NCBI RefSeq assembly: GCF_029852145.1
Contig: NC_079978.1
Coordinates: 4,340,001 to 4,404,000 of the forward strand
Direction: 5' to 3'
DNA from: Microplitis mediator
Taxonomy: Eukaryota; Arthropoda; Insecta; Hymenoptera; Braconidae
DNA: 64,000 nt
Part shown: positions 10,639 to 24,407 of the stretch, piece by piece
Numbering within the stretch: the stretch's first letter is position 1
How the letters are laid out: each line of letters begins with the position of its first letter
Translations under genes and position numbers: made by a program
Notes under the pieces: generated by a model
The model's database searches: none
What the model was told of the DNA's origin: nothing
Seen by the model: the letters and a program-made list of their open reading frames with translations, nothing else

Positions 10639-10930
10639 CACCATAAAAAATTTAGAGTGATTGCGGATTTTATTTAAATTCGAATTTACTCCGAAAAAAT
10701 CACTCTGGATACGAAGTAAATAGGAAGTTCATTTTTTCAGCGGAGTATCTTCAGAGTGATCTGGATTTTATTTAAATCCGCATTCACTCCGATTCGGAGT
10801 TTCGATATTAAATTTAAATTCCCCATTGGAGTAAATTTTACTCCGAAAAAATTAAATAAAAAAACAGTCATCCGCTCCGCATTTACTCCGAATTTAATCC
10901 GGATTTTCTCCGCAATTTTGTTAATTGTAA
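10639..10930. repeat. MITE-like element family B, copy 1
   Basis: Built of many short inverted ACTCCG/CGGAGT units, for example CGGAGTGAATGCGGATT-type motifs in both orientations. It shares this pattern with copies near 22.6, 35.8 and 43.6 kb. The ends are decayed (left CACCATAAAAAATTT). Non-coding; probably a non-autonomous DNA element. Confidence 0.6.
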
Positions 10931-13900
10931 AAAAATAATTAGCATATCACTTGCTCTATAATAATAATATTAATGTACAGCAATGTTTCTCAATGATTTC
11001 CTACATATGCAATTGACATGATTCACGTCATAGTGATAGATTTAGCGGGGGCGACAAGAGTCCGAGTAGAGTAATTCTGTTCTCATAGCTCTCGCGCCTA
11101 TATCGATTTTCTATCATCCGGCCGTCTAGGTTCTACATATATAACCCATGTGTATTGTGTGTACCTACATAACACACGTAACGTTGCGTTTATCTGTTAT
11201 TCGACTCTTCAATACATACAACACCCACCCATACGCAACTACGTCTCAACACATGTACATATCGAACGTATTCATACACAACCCACACGGCGATACACTC
11301 ATAACCGCACACCTACACCAATCGGATTCTAAACAGACCCATAGAACGCTAATATTCTGCAACTCACGTGTCTGTTCCATAAACGTTATAGCGTTAGTAT
11401 AATCGTCTACAATTATCTTCATCCATATGTTTATAATGACACAGTAAACTCGAAGATTGTCACACTGACCTGAATAATCGTTTGTTACGATCGCTAGTCA
11501 TCCAGTCAATAAATAATAATGACGATATTAAAAAATGACAATAAAATTAAATAATGATAAAATCTTAGTTTTATTGAAGTGATTGATATATAAAATAATC
11601 TCAGGTGGATAAATAAAACGGGATGTGATGAGCAGAGCGAGACAATAAAAGAAAAAAGGACAGAAAAAGTGGATGAGGAGAAGGTTATTGCAGACAAGAA
11701 AGGATGGCGAATGATGGGTGTATATAAACGACACACCAAAGAGGGTGCTATGGAACATGCGTAGGGTGGTTCATTCCAGAATATGCTGGAGTTTGTGTTG
11801 TGTAGGGTGGTGAGGTTGTGTATATAGCGGTATGGAGCGCGGGAAGGCCGTTGAAGCAGAGAGCTGCTGTCGACGTGGGGGATGGACGCGGGTACCATGG
11901 CAACCATGCCTGGGCTTTACCTCCTATCCACTGCCGCGACCGTCACCGCCGCCGCCGCCGACGACTATAATATGTCTCGACGCGCGTCTTTCGATGGATT
12001 TATACTGTACTACTACTACTACACTCCAACTATCTAATACCAACTATACCTACTCTACTACCTTTCTGATCTGCCGACTATCATCTATACTTTTCTTTAC
12101 ATCTAGTCCACTCGTGCACAACGCAGATCTTTTATCCGGGGGATAACATTTGAATTTTAAGCCTGGGCTTGATATTTTATTAATACCTTTATCTCCGATT
12201 TTTATCTATTATAGATTGTTTTGAATGCCATCAATAATAATAGACTTATTTATTGTTTTATGCATCGCGCTTTTTTTTATTGGCTATTGTTTGCTATGAT
12301 ACGTTTAATTCTACTGTTTTTACAATTATTGTTTTTAAATCTTTTATTGGTATTTTTTTGTGAATACTGAAAACTGAAAACAGTATTTTCAGATTTGTAT
12401 TCATATTATTTTTTTTTCGGATATCCAATAAAGTTTTTGTTTATTTAGTTTTATGATCGTCTTGGTGTCAATCTACAAACGGACAACCCACTAAATATTG
12501 CCTATAAAAAACGACGTATTTTAAGTACGTTGTGAGCTACGGTCGTCAAAACTCAGGCAGGGTTAACTGACACATGTGACACTATTTTAAGAAAATCAAA
12601 TCATTTTAGGAGCGTTAATAAAATTTTAGTACGTGGAATGAAAGTTTTATTGAACCACCAGTACAAGGAATATATTTACTCATTAAGATTCTTGTTTATT
12701 TTATAATTAAATCAACATAATTTTCAACCATTGTTCGTCAGCAATTTAATTATTTCCAATTAATTATAGAGCGCATAATTAAAAAATTTGAATTTTTTTC
12801 GATTAATTTTTTTTATTACCTCACTGTTTTTAATTTCATTTAAAATATTATTTTACAGGCTCCGAAAGCTTTATTTATTAAATTAACTTCTACTAAAAAT
12901 CAAATTATTCATATTTTGAAACTTTATACTTCATTGAGTAGAATACAAAATTTTTAACTTAAAATTTAAATTATCAATAAAAAAATTAAATGATTTATTT
13001 TTATTTTCATTTTAATGTAAATATTATTAAATGATATTTATGAAAAAGAGGAATAATTAGCCTGAGTAAAATTGGTTTTCCGAAATGGTCGATGAATTAT
13101 GATCGTTTTAACATTTTGCGAGGTCATGCAGCAGCAGCAACAGCGGCAGCACAAATACACGTGCGGCCGAGCGTTAAAATACGCGTTCCGACAAGCAAAA
13201 CCGTAGTCCAACCAACAACATGTAACATGCATGCATTCATTCCGGTGATGCTCTTCGTAAACGTGCGATAGTCGCCAAAAAGTTTTCGCAGTTCATGCAG
13301 GCCATCAGTTATATATTTTCACGAGTTTTACAGCTCATCTATTTTCATGAGTATGGGATGAGGATGAGTATTAGTACATATATGTATATAATATACCATA
13401 TATATAAATATATTTGTACATCCATATACCGTATATTTATAAAGCGAGAGAAAGAGATTAGTCAACAAGAGATTATCATTGTCAAGTATAATCTGCCAAT
13501 CTTCAATATGAGAGACTAATTAATTGAGCATAAGACGAGCTTAAATGTACTCGGTAAATTCTATATTGTCAAACTGTGATAATTATATTTTGCACGTGAC
13601 GTTTGACCTACATTGTTATACTGATTCCTGAGTTCAACGAATATGCCCATGCATCATCAAAGTCTAGTCTATTATATGTATATAATATATTATATTTATA
13701 GTATATATATATTATGTACAATGGACGATGTACGTAAATATTGCATGATATAATCCAAGTGTAATAGTAAAATAAACTCTCATCCTTATGTACGCTGCCC
13801 TCGGTACAAGTACAAGAATATCTGCACCCATACCTTGGTCTTGTCGGTGTGTAACAGTGTAACGGAGAGTTTCCGAGAGCTGTTTGCATAAGTAACTTGC

Positions 13901-15123
13901 ATTATTTCTGGCGCAATATGAAATCTTAATTTCGCATAATCCTTCTATACTTCTTTTTACACTTTTAAAATACATTTTAATAATTAAATAGGCATTGTTA
14001 TTATTATATTAATTAGTTTTTAAAAAACTCGTGGTATTTAAAGAGTGTATATAAATTTTTCAAACCCGATAATAAACTTAAATATTTTTATCTTGTACTT
14101 CAGCTTCGCAAATTTAATAATACTTCAGTTATATTTATAAAAAAATTTATCTTTTTATTTTATTATTGGAATTTCATGAATGTGAACATGATATAATGAT
14201 TTTTATTTGACAACTATTTTGAAAATGTTGTAATCAAAACGTTATGATTCTGTGAAAAATAATCGCAGGGTATTAAATGTTTTCATGATTAAATTTGTGG
14301 TTTTTAGTTTCAGCTGAGAAAATAAAAAATTTTATCCAAGAGCTGCGAGAACTCAAAAATCATTTTTTTTCTGTTAATGTCAATGTCATGCACTGCTAAA
14401 TATATCTATTTTAGTGCAGTTAAGGAAGTTAGTGCGCCAAGTAATGAGTAATCATTAGAAAATATTAAATTTTTAATTGATGTACCGCCACTTAAAATTT
14501 ATAACCCAATTACTATACACAAATTAGAAGCACGCTTTCATAAAAACTCGAGTAATCTTTATATTTTTTTTTTAAATTCAATACAAAATTTTTATTTTGC
14601 TTAATCAAGAACAAACTATATTTTTTTTTTGTTTGTTTGTTTTCCAAATATTTTACACGAGTTTACTTTATTTAAAAAAAAAGGTATCTATAAAACGTTT
14701 ATTTACCGATGAAATGTATAAAAATAATTAAATTTGAAATATAACGAATCAACAATAAAATCAGCGATACAAATACTAGAGCGTGAATCGCGATTGAAAT
14801 CCTTTAAAATCTCTCAGCCAGTTCGTGTTTTCAATTCATATTAATAGATTTAAAAAACACACACACATTTATTCTATTCATTAAGCTTGAAAAATTTTAT
14901 CAACAATAAAAATTGCTTAAATTCAGCATAATGAACGCCGTTTTGTCTGATTGAATAACCCGCGTTTATTGTGTGCAGGATTTAATTTTTACGCTCGAGC
15001 GACGTGACAAGCTTAATATAACTTTAAGATAATACCGCGAGTTAACGTTATAGACCGTTATACATGAACGTTAAACAATTCAAGGACGAATTATTGACAT
15101 TATTAAATTAACACTGTTAAATA
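10931..15123. other. Gene-free region
   Basis: No supported gene. GC-richer islands at about 11040-11400, 11580-12150 (containing a CCG-type trinucleotide run near 11940) and 13090-13340. The remainder is AT-rich and unremarkable. Confidence 0.4.
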
Positions 15124-15612
15124 GGGGAAGGGGGTCCCCCCCCAAATTTTATTAAAAAAAATTTTATTTTTTAAATGTTTTTTAAACATTCCAAAATCAC
15201 TTATAAATAAAATTGAGCATTAATTTGAATTTTCTTTTGTTAAACTTTTTCAAAAATCGAGTGTCAGTCAAAAAATGTTAATGGCTTCTGTTTTATGATA
15301 AAAACCAATAAAAAATTTTTTTTTCTTCCTTTGCATCCAATAATTGTGTAAAATATAATTTTTCTTTATATAAATTACTTTTTAAAAAATTAAATTTAAT
15401 CAATTTTATTTAATATGCAGAATTTTTTTTTTTACTTTTTTAAGAGGTATCCCATTTTGCCCGCAAAAGTAAAAATTTTTTTGTTTTAACGGCAACTGAA
15501 ATTTTTGTTTATTTACTTTGAATATTAGTAGATTTCATAAAAAGATTTAGCGTATTTGAGTCCTCGAAATCGTAGTATTTTCTTAAGTACCCCGCTTTGC
15601 CCCCCCTTCCCC
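15124..15612. repeat. TIR element with GGGGAAGGGGG ends
   Basis: Left end TAGGGGAAGGGGG, right end CCCCCCTTCCCCTA, with TA at both outer borders (15122-15123 and 15613-15614) as expected for a TA target duplication. There is no coding capacity. Likely a MITE of a TA-targeting superfamily. Confidence 0.55.
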
Positions 15613-16832
15613 TACTTTTTATTTGTATTTTAAATATTGACAATTAGTAACATATATTTATTCACAATTTCACAAACGTAATTTATCGTAATATTACTCA
15701 TCGACATCCATAAGTAGATAATATAAAACTCAAGGTAAAATAGGAATACATATGAAGCTGAGAGTTTAACTTCTGTCATATGTTGATGCAAAACTCTGTA
15801 GAATCCGCCTTCGGCCGTCGGTTTACTGACCTAACGTTTGCCTCTGAGTCCTTGGCACTTGATTCACAAACAAACTAGTTCAAGTATTCATGACTTATAA
15901 ACGTTATAAATAACTCATTGCTATTAACAGTTTGATATTAAATATCATCTGTACATATTTATCTATATATATAAAGTTAAATTTATCTGGACGAAAATAA
16001 TATTTAAAATTTTTTTTAAGATAACTGATTATGTGATAAATGTACAGTCTGGGATATAATATACGTCTGAATATATAAAAGAGAAAGAGAAAGCTCGTGA
16101 GTATGTGACACTTGTCAAGTTCTACTCTACCATACTCGTATTATTGAGACCAATCCACTACACACTGTGCTCTGGTGGTACACTTGAATAGTGATCCATG
16201 GACGCGCAAATAGAACCGGCTTTGACAATTGTTCTGAATGTTGTCATCAGGGAATTATCGAGAGTCGAGTATTAGTACTATTGGGGGGTTAAAATCCATT
16301 GACGTGTTCATTTAATCATGTGACGTTATGCGATCTACGTTAATCGATCAGACAATATACTGAAAATATAAATTTCAAACTTAAGTACGTAATGTTAAAT
16401 TTTTAATTATTTTTTAACTTTACTGGTTTACAAGTGATTGAAAAGTCTTGGGATAACGACAGGTGGTGCAGTACAATGCAATTGAATAGAAAAAAAAAAT
16501 AATAAAAAAAAACATAGCGCAGGGGGAAACGAATGGAGAATCAATGGGAGAGAGAAGGAAAGAATAAAAAGGGGAGTATCAGCTCGCGTGTCGCACTCAT
16601 GTCGACAACACGCGGTTCACCTGGCAGGTTCTTTACTACTCTATACCATACCTCGAACGTCATTCCCAAGCGCAGGTACTCGCTTATGCCGCTCGGTGCT
16701 GACCTACCCCTGATGAGATTTTTTTTTTACATTTTTTCGCTGTCCAAACTTATTTGATATTCTCTCGTTTTATATTTCACTATTGTATGTATATATTCAT
16801 ATATATTATATACCAGAAAATAAAAATTTTTT

Positions 16833-16855
16833 AAATATATTTATTTAGGTAAGTG
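16833..16855 (+). promoter_or_regulatory. Weak candidate recursive splice site
   Basis: TTTATTTAG directly abuts GTAAGTG at 16848/16849, the juxtaposed acceptor and donor that define a zero-length exon. The upstream tract is A/T-rich rather than pyrimidine-rich, so this is much weaker than the site at 54092. It would matter only if a transcript starts further left. Confidence 0.2.
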
Positions 16856-17805
16856 AAATTTCGTTGGTGTAATTTTTTTTTGTTTTTTAATACAAGTGTA
16901 ATTATGCCTGAGAAAAAAATTTTTTATGTGTGATGGATTTAAGTGAAGGTTGTTAAGCGTGTTGGCGGCGAAGAATAGAAGGAAAATTTAATGACAATGA
17001 AAAATCGTAGGTGATTACCCGACCCTCGTTTTTGGGTTCGGGTTTTAGTTTGTATTTGGTCGTAGTAGTAGTATGTAGTAGTAGTAGTAGCTGGTATCGA
17101 TCGGAGGATGAACGGTACTGTACATCGTGTCGCGGCACTACACTGGCACACAGTGTGGAAGGTATACAAGGTGATTTGCGATTCGACGAGACGGGAAAAC
17201 GATGATGCGATATTATTGGCTATATATTATTTACGAAATGTTATATCATATGTATATTCGAATGTTGGTATAGATCGTGTTTGCTTTATCCTCTTTTCTC
17301 TCTATTTCTCTTTTCATTATTTTATTTTATTATTTCTTTTTATTAAGCTCTTTTGCATTTTCCACTTTTATTTATTCCATTTCCTCTATTTTTCTCTCAT
17401 TATGTACGGAGTTATGAAATTTTATTCTGACGGCAAGCCAGTGAACGAGCAAGAAAGATTCGTTGACGGTACTACCTACAGTAGTTGGGATTTTTTGTAC
17501 TTAATAAAAAAATTAAAAAAAAAAAAGCTTTCATTGAACAAGCGGACGTGAACGTTTGACGTGTGCTCGTATTCCCGTGGAAAAAAATAATAAAAAATAA
17601 AATGCAAGTAATAATTCGTGTCGATAATTTTTCACGTCGTTGTATTGTTAAATTTGCTAATGCTTTGAATAGACATGCGTAATATTATTACAGAGAAAGT
17701 AATTAAGTTATTTTCTTAACATTAGTTAAAATGTCCATACTCGTAACACAGGTATTAGTATGTATGTGTAATATTAAAAGAACGGAGTACATGTCATTTT
17801 TGCAG

Positions 17806-17971
17806 CCAGCGCGGACTCGATGACGAGTCGCAATGCTTGACGGGAAAGCGGTTCGGCTCTCTCTACTTGGCTCACTCAGTGGCTCAAGTACAACTTGGCA
17901 ACAGTGCGTAGCCTGCGCGCCACTGCGATTCCTCACCATCGTCGTGCAACGTCGCATCACCGCTGACGTAC
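17806..17971 (+). other. Exon-like segment (non-coding on + strand)
   Basis: A 166-base GC-rich block is bounded by CATTTTTGCAG on the left and GTGAGTATG on the right, good acceptor and donor matches. All three + frames contain stops, so it could only be an untranslated or lncRNA exon. Could be chance. Confidence 0.2.
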
Positions 17972-19989
17972 GTGAGTATGTATTTGTATCTACACATACT
18001 ATTCTTCACATATGCAGTATGCGTGACTACTCGGTGGTATGTACTATATACATATATATATATGAGTAGTCACCACTGCCACGCAAAGCATGAGGTGCCA
18101 TTGTCGATGTGTTGAATGTACAGTACATAGTAATAGTGGCGATGGTAAATCAGGTGCGGCCTTTCCGCAGCGGAAATTTGCGGAAATTCCATCGATGACA
18201 ACATTCGAGTCTTTTTGCCGCACATATCTACTGTCTCTATACAAACAACTACATACATATAATCAAGATCAAGTATAAGCAATAAATATTGTATGAGTAA
18301 ATAACCTGGAGTTACTTTTAGTCAGCTTATGTTACTTTTTTTCAACCGATAAATAAAATTAAGTACAAGTGACACCTGATACACGTGCCTTTGTTAGCAA
18401 ATAATCAAAATAGTTCAAGAGTAATAAGTTAATATGTACATATATGTATTTTTAAACTTTAAAGCATACATTCAAAGTTTATGTGCACAGTAGAAATACG
18501 AACCAATAGATATTCTGTATGAAGGTAAAATATTAAATCTAGGAGATGACATTTCCTATTAAATTTAACGCGTAGAATGATCATAGTTGCTTTATCAGCA
18601 TTAACGAGAGTGAGCTAGTATATAGGTACACATATATATATACATATATATGCGCTGGCGGGCTCGCGTGAACGTAACGTGAATTAATCACTTACGCGAG
18701 TAGTTAGAGAGAGAGTATAGAGTAGTAGTACAGTAGCATAGCAAGTAGAGGATTAACTCGCACGAGCGATTGCTATTACATTACTATACTCTTCCATACC
18801 ATGGGTATGTTTGTATACATATATATAAACCTATATAGATAAAGTAAAGCTTCTATTCGGCGTTCGGTGTCTGAGTCGCTTTCACGAAACACCGGAGCAA
18901 CGACAACTTGTTGGACATTGGCACCAAGTTGCTCGGCAAAGAGAGAAAGAGAAAGAGGTATGTACTTTGAGAGCAGACAGTGGCAGAGGCGCGAGTATCT
19001 GAACCGTATAACTACAGCTTTTCTTCAGCTGTGTGGTATGGTTCCTTAGTTAAGCGGACAGAGAGTAAAGTGGGGGAAAGCGATCGCGATGACGACAGGC
19101 GTAAAAAACTTTTGGTCGCGTGCGAAACTAAAAGTCTTTCTGCCGTTTCTAAGTAACATGCAGCAGTCACTGTTCTATTCTCTACTGTATCTAGTTGTTG
19201 AGTTGCTGGTATGATGCTGGATGGTGAAAATGCCGGATCTTGAGGAAAAGGCCCGGAGAAAATAGATTTTCTCATCTCGTCTTTAAGCGCGTTCCTCACG
19301 GGAGCCAGCAGTAAGAGGCGCGAAAAGAATCTCAGGGCAGACGGATTTTTCTTTTTATCCTATTCTTTTTCTCAAGAGATCCCTTCACACTACAGACTAC
19401 AGACTACATATATATATGTGTATATTTGAGACTTTACAGACACTGAGTATTACTCTCATATAATACTGTCACACACACAGATCCACGTGCAGCAGTATCG
19501 GAAGGACGAGAAGAAAATTTATTGTCCCGGACAGATTGAAAAGAATCCTCGGAACCGTACAATGACTTACACACCTCAAGTTCTGTTTTTAAAAAAAAAA
19601 AAAAACTTTTTCATTATTTAGTCCAATAACCTTTGGTCCGCGATACCGTATGTACAACAAAACCTTCTACTAATGTCCAAAAAGACGAAAAAAAAAATTT
19701 AAACACTACGTGTCATGGGTATTAAAACTCTCTTTCCGTATTGTGGTATTTAAAAAAAATAAAATAAAAAGCAGCATGGGCGGAGGACGGCCCTTAACCC
19801 GCAATTATGTGATAAAAACCACAAAGGATCTTATTGCGGGAACGATGATGGTGTGGAGGATTTGGTAGTGTTTCCGATAAATGACCGCGGGGATGGAAAG
19901 TTTCCGGGTGGACGTTCGGTGTTGATAATGCTCCACACTTTTGCATCGCTCGTATCGGCTGTTTAGTTGAGTAGTCGATCTCACTAGCA

Positions 19990-21925
19990 TACGCCAGCGA
20001 GTCGCATCGGCCTCACTCGTTCATTTCGCCGCGTTCACCCGCGGTGGTGCTGTATGGGAGACGAGAGTAGAGTACACTGTGTACATGTGTGCGGGTACTG
20101 CTGTATGCCAGCAACGCGTTGGCTACACCACCACTGACATCACTACCACACACTGACAGTATCGCACTTCTATATATATATATTAGCACTGTACAGTACT
20201 TCTATCCTTCTATCGTATAGTTGCCCGAAGAGGCCCGAAGGCGGGTGCTCCGAGCGCCCGAGCCGAGTCGGTTGGCTGCGATCAGTTGCTCGGCGCTCAG
20301 TTCGAGTCGGACCTCCGCCGTAGACGTTTCGTCGCTTGTCCGTCTCACTTGTCGTGTCGTATCATTAACAAAACTAAACTCTACTCCCTTTCCCTATAGT
20401 TGTTATATATACTCTATACCAGAGAGTGTCCTGCAGTGCGCGCGCGGCAACGATAAACTGTGTATCCGTTTAATTAAATAATAATCTACTGTAAATTTAA
20501 ATATATTTTAAAGTGTGGGAGGGAACCGATCAGCTTGTGGATTAAGTAAATAAATAAATAATAATCATAGTGATTATTATTATTGATATTTGAGAATAAA
20601 GTCTGTCCTCGTGAATGGTGGGTGTCTTGAGTCTGTACAATAGTGGGCTGTCAATAAAGTATATTTGGGCAGGTTTATGTTTTTAAAAGTTAAGTAAAGT
20701 GCAGTGAAGTGAAAAAGAGTTTTTAAATATTTAAATATTGAGAGAAGAGATAGAGAAGAGTTATACGTTGAGTATTAGCACGTAGAGCACACCTGTGTGC
20801 TCCTCCGCCTCCCCCAAGTGGGAATAATCGTGTGGTGAAAAGTAGGTTACCCCCAGTGCGTGTCCTTGACGAGTGCCCGATACAATATACACACAACACA
20901 CACGGTATTAAAACCGCGCTGCTCTGGTACTCGCATCGGACGGCCCAGTTTTAACAACCGACGCGCACTTTTACGTAACTACGTGGCTCCACGCCGTTAT
21001 AACATTTTTTAAGTTAACTACAGCCACAAGTTTTCAGTCAGCTCTAAAATCTACTCATCTCTTTTCAAAATTTAAATCAACATCTTGTCTGGTTATTACA
21101 CTCGTGCTTCGTTTTATTGTTGTTTACTTAAATTTTAAAATTCACCCATACACAGCAGTGAAAAAGTTTTAAGTTTTTCCTGGAACTGAGTTTAAAAGTT
21201 TTAGCTCTCGTCTACCGGCGGGATATTTAACTCAGATATTTCGTCCTCTCAATAACTCGGAACGAGTAATTTTATTTATAAAGTGATTTTAAGTGACGGT
21301 GAAAGGTGCTAGTGTGTATTAATTATTTAAAAATGAATCGTGAGGATATCAGTGAAAGCGAGGAGGAATAAATAAATATATATGTATATTAATATATGTG
21401 TTGTGATTAAAAGAATTTTTAGTGAGATTAGTGTCCAGTTGATACGTGTCCCGTAGTAACTGAGCTAAACGACTGACAACGAAGTTCCACGAATAATATT
21501 CCCCGTATCTTTATCACTCATATGTATATTTATTAGTGTGTGCAAAGTTGATCCTCAACTTGTGTACTCTTTATCATTAGCTACTTGTACAACAGCTTCT
21601 GGTGCTCTCTGTTGCCTTGTGTTTCTCTCATACTCACATCCTCATCTTTCTCATATATTTATTATATATAACACGCATTATAAAACGTCATAAGTGTACA
21701 CATAGTATGGATGTAGCAATAATAATAATAAAAATGTATTTGTATTTGTATATATATTTATGTGACAGTGTTATTTGTCAGTGATTCAACGAGCAAGTGA
21801 TAATAAAGTGTACCCGTGCCAATCTGCCCCTGTGGATTTATTATTGGATATATTAACACATCACCGACTTGACGAAACGGAAGAGTGCCGTTTACTTGCT
21901 CTAACTATCCTCGAGTATCATTTAT
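19990..21925 (+). other. Probable long 5' leader exon of a host gene
   Basis: A stretch that is GC-rich at its left, with no recognisable repeats, ends in a strong donor, TTTAT|GTAAGTATAT, at 21925/21926. Initiator-like TCAGTT sequences lie at 20282 and 20297 in a GC-rich patch, so a start near 20.2-20.3 kb is plausible. No long ATG-started ORF is present. Several short upstream ORFs are, including a 12-codon one at 21333 that reads MNREDISESEEE, and others near 20615 and 21707. Such uORF-laden leaders with long following introns are known for insect developmental regulators such as Hox genes, but the gene cannot be named. The exact left border is unknown. Confidence 0.4.
21333..21371 (+). 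other. 12-codon upstream ORF
   Basis: ATG through TAA encoding MNREDISESEEE, within the presumed leader exon. It is a short, acidic peptide. It may act only as a translational brake. Confidence 0.25.
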
Positions 21926-22562
21926 GTAAGTATATATATATACATTGATACTGATATATTTAGTATTATTATTATTATTATTAACAGCATTGCCATTTAT
22001 TTTAATGACTCAACGGTCGACGTTTACCCTCGATACTTTGGAGTAAAAAAAGTTTTTTTTTTAATTGTCTAAGATTTTAGGACGGAAGTAATAAATTTTA
22101 TTTGCATTGAGCAATCGAGTGTCACAATACGGGCAAAGTAAAAAATAAAAATCTGTAACTATCTATTGTTGATTGGCTAAGACCGACTGGTTGGGAAGAA
22201 GACATTTGTTAAATATATGTAAGATAATTATGTATGATGAGAAATTGAATTAGCTATGGGATAGAGACGATGAGAAAAGGTGGAGATAGAGAATAGAGGG
22301 TAAATATACGGAAGAGAGTAGAGAGAATAGTCAGGGGTTGCACCGGGAGTTGAGTCTCTTGGCAACCGACACTAAATCTTAATGTTACGGCCACGATAAA
22401 TCCACAATATCCTCTCACAGATTCTCATGCTTCTATATACTCTTGTTACAATCATTTTATAATCCTCTTTCACTTTGTTTCTTTTTTTTTATTTTTCTTT
22501 ATTATCATTTTATCAACTACGAAAGCTAAAACCGAGACGGTGTTATCACTGACTTTGAATTT
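21926..22562 (+). other. Start of presumed first intron
   Basis: Sequence after the donor. Contains an ATT run near 21961-21985 and a purine-rich patch near 22260-22340. No gene. Confidence 0.35.
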
Positions 22563-22694
22563 ATACTGTAAAAAATTTACGGATTAAATCCGGAGTGGAT
22601 GTTTATTTATTAAATTCCCTCGGAGTGAAATTTACTCCGAATTGGAGTTTATTTAAATATTAAAACTCCAAATCGGAGTGAATGCGGGAATAAT

Positions 22695-22894
22695 TCGTGG
22701 AACGAAAATAAAAAAACAAAATGAAAAATAAAAAATCTGCTAGGTCTAGATTTCGGAAATCTTTCGCATAAGTGCTAGTATGTCAGTCGAAAATTGCAGG
22801 CAACTCCAATTACCCCTTAAGTCACCTTTAAGCAGTGAAATTACAAAAATTTTTTCATTTCCGTTGCGCAAAACATTCGGATCTTCAGGAACAT
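22695..22894. repeat. MITE family A, copy 1 (left end decayed)
   Basis: Shares the family A body (TCTAGATTTCGGAAATC, GCTAGTATGTCAG, CCCCTTAAG) and right end ATCTTCAGGAACAT. The left TIR is truncated. GAATAA flanks both sides, consistent with a target duplication inside family B. Confidence 0.65.
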
Positions 22895-23043
22895 GAATAA
22901 AATCCAGATCACTCCGAAATCACTCCACTGAAAAGACAAACTCTCTACTTACTCCATATGCGGAGTGATTTTCTTGAAAACTTTGAAACTCTGTGTGCCA
23001 GAGTGAATCCGGATTTAAAATCCGAATTCACTACCAATTTTTT

Positions 23044-23213
23044 ATTTACTTGAAGATCGTAACATTTTTCGCGCCATGAAAAAAAAAATTTGAAAGTAAA
23101 AAATCTACTGGATCTAGATTTCTGAAATGTTTCGCATACAGATGCTGGCATGTCAGCCGAACATTTTAGACCACCTCCAACCTCCAGAACTACGTTCTGA
23201 TCTTCAAGTACAT
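23044..23213. repeat. MITE family A, copy 2
   Basis: Left end ATTTACTTGAAGATCG, right end GATCTTCAAGTACAT. The flanks AATTTTTT and GATTTTTT are a near-perfect 8-bp target duplication. Nested in family B. Confidence 0.75.
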
Positions 23214-24375
23214 GATTTTTTACAGTATAAATTTTCAGATGGATTTAAAATTTAAAAAGATGAATAATAAACGTTTGGGGTCCCGGCGTACGTTTTATTT
23301 AAGTTTTTGGCTTACTTGCTTGAGAGTGAATTAAATCTAAAGGCGTTCCAGTAACCTCGTTACTCACCGGCTTGGAGTAGTTATATTATATTATATAGTA
23401 CATACTATAGTTGTCGACATTGCTGGCTTTAGATACTGTACTTAATGTAGCGGTTGTCAGTTTTACGTGAGAGTTTATGTTTCTCTTTCTATCCTTCGTT
23501 TACTCAATTCCTATCCGTAGTTGTCATCCCTCAACTGATGCGTCATTGTCTGACATATTGGATTACTTGATTTATGTAAATCTGAATACACTGATCGTTT
23601 GAATACGTCATATATACATATATATTTGTATGTATTTATTGACTGGTGTACACACATTCTGCTGCGGTTTTCTCTCAATGTACTAATTAATCGTAATAAA
23701 TCACGACTAATAAACAGTATAGTATAACAATTAATTCTATTATTATAAAATAAATTAAATGGAATAAATAATCATAATCTACTTTATTTATTTTATATTT
23801 ATCGCAATATGCACTCTAGAGCACGTCTATAGTGTCACGGTTTGATAGACACACGCGAGTATCGATTACTCGGTTTTATATTTTGTCATTGAAATATTTC
23901 GCTTTGAAAAAAATATTTAAAACTTTATTTTTAAAAAGTTTGTTTATTGAAACGTCAGAAGAGCAATAGAAAAATAATGAATAGTTTCTTTGTAATGGCT
24001 TTTTATTTATTATAGTAAATTTGTTTAAAGAATGGCAAGTTTAATAAAGAGATGTAGAAAAAAAAAAGTATGAGCATTTGTGCATCACAAATGTATCAAG
24101 TCTAATATCAAAGACAACAACACGATGATATCTATACTCGCAAAGATGAAATTCGTAAAGTTGCTGCGGTGAATGTCGCTTTAGAGAGTTTTAAAGATAA
24201 ACTTTTTTGTCATACTTTTATTTTTACTCTGTCGTTTTTTGAATTTTTTCATTTTTATCATCAGTGAGTACTGATGAGACCAAGGGAAAAAGAGATACGA
24301 TAATATAGTACGCGTATTCAGTAGGGAAACGAATATATAAGAGAACCGATTGTCACGGTTTTGTTTCTTTCTCTT

Positions 24376-24407
<32 letters not shown>

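Larger units (their letters stand above)
15615..19989. other. Gene-free region upstream of leader exon
   Basis: No supported protein gene. GC-richer islands at about 16090-16720, 16930-17220, 17400-17560, 17800-18250 and 18600 onward. A recursive-splice-like site at 16848/16849 and an exon-like segment at 17806-17971 are listed separately. Confidence 0.4.
22563..23228. repeat. Family B element with two nested family A insertions
   Basis: The ends ACTGTAAAAAATTT (22565) and GATTTTTTACAGT (about 23214-23226) are inverted. The B body with CGGAGT/ACTCCG motifs continues across two interruptions of a different sequence, at 22695-22894 and 23044-23213. Reading B across the gaps restores the order seen in the uninterrupted copy near 43.6 kb. 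B is therefore older than both A insertions. Confidence 0.7.
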
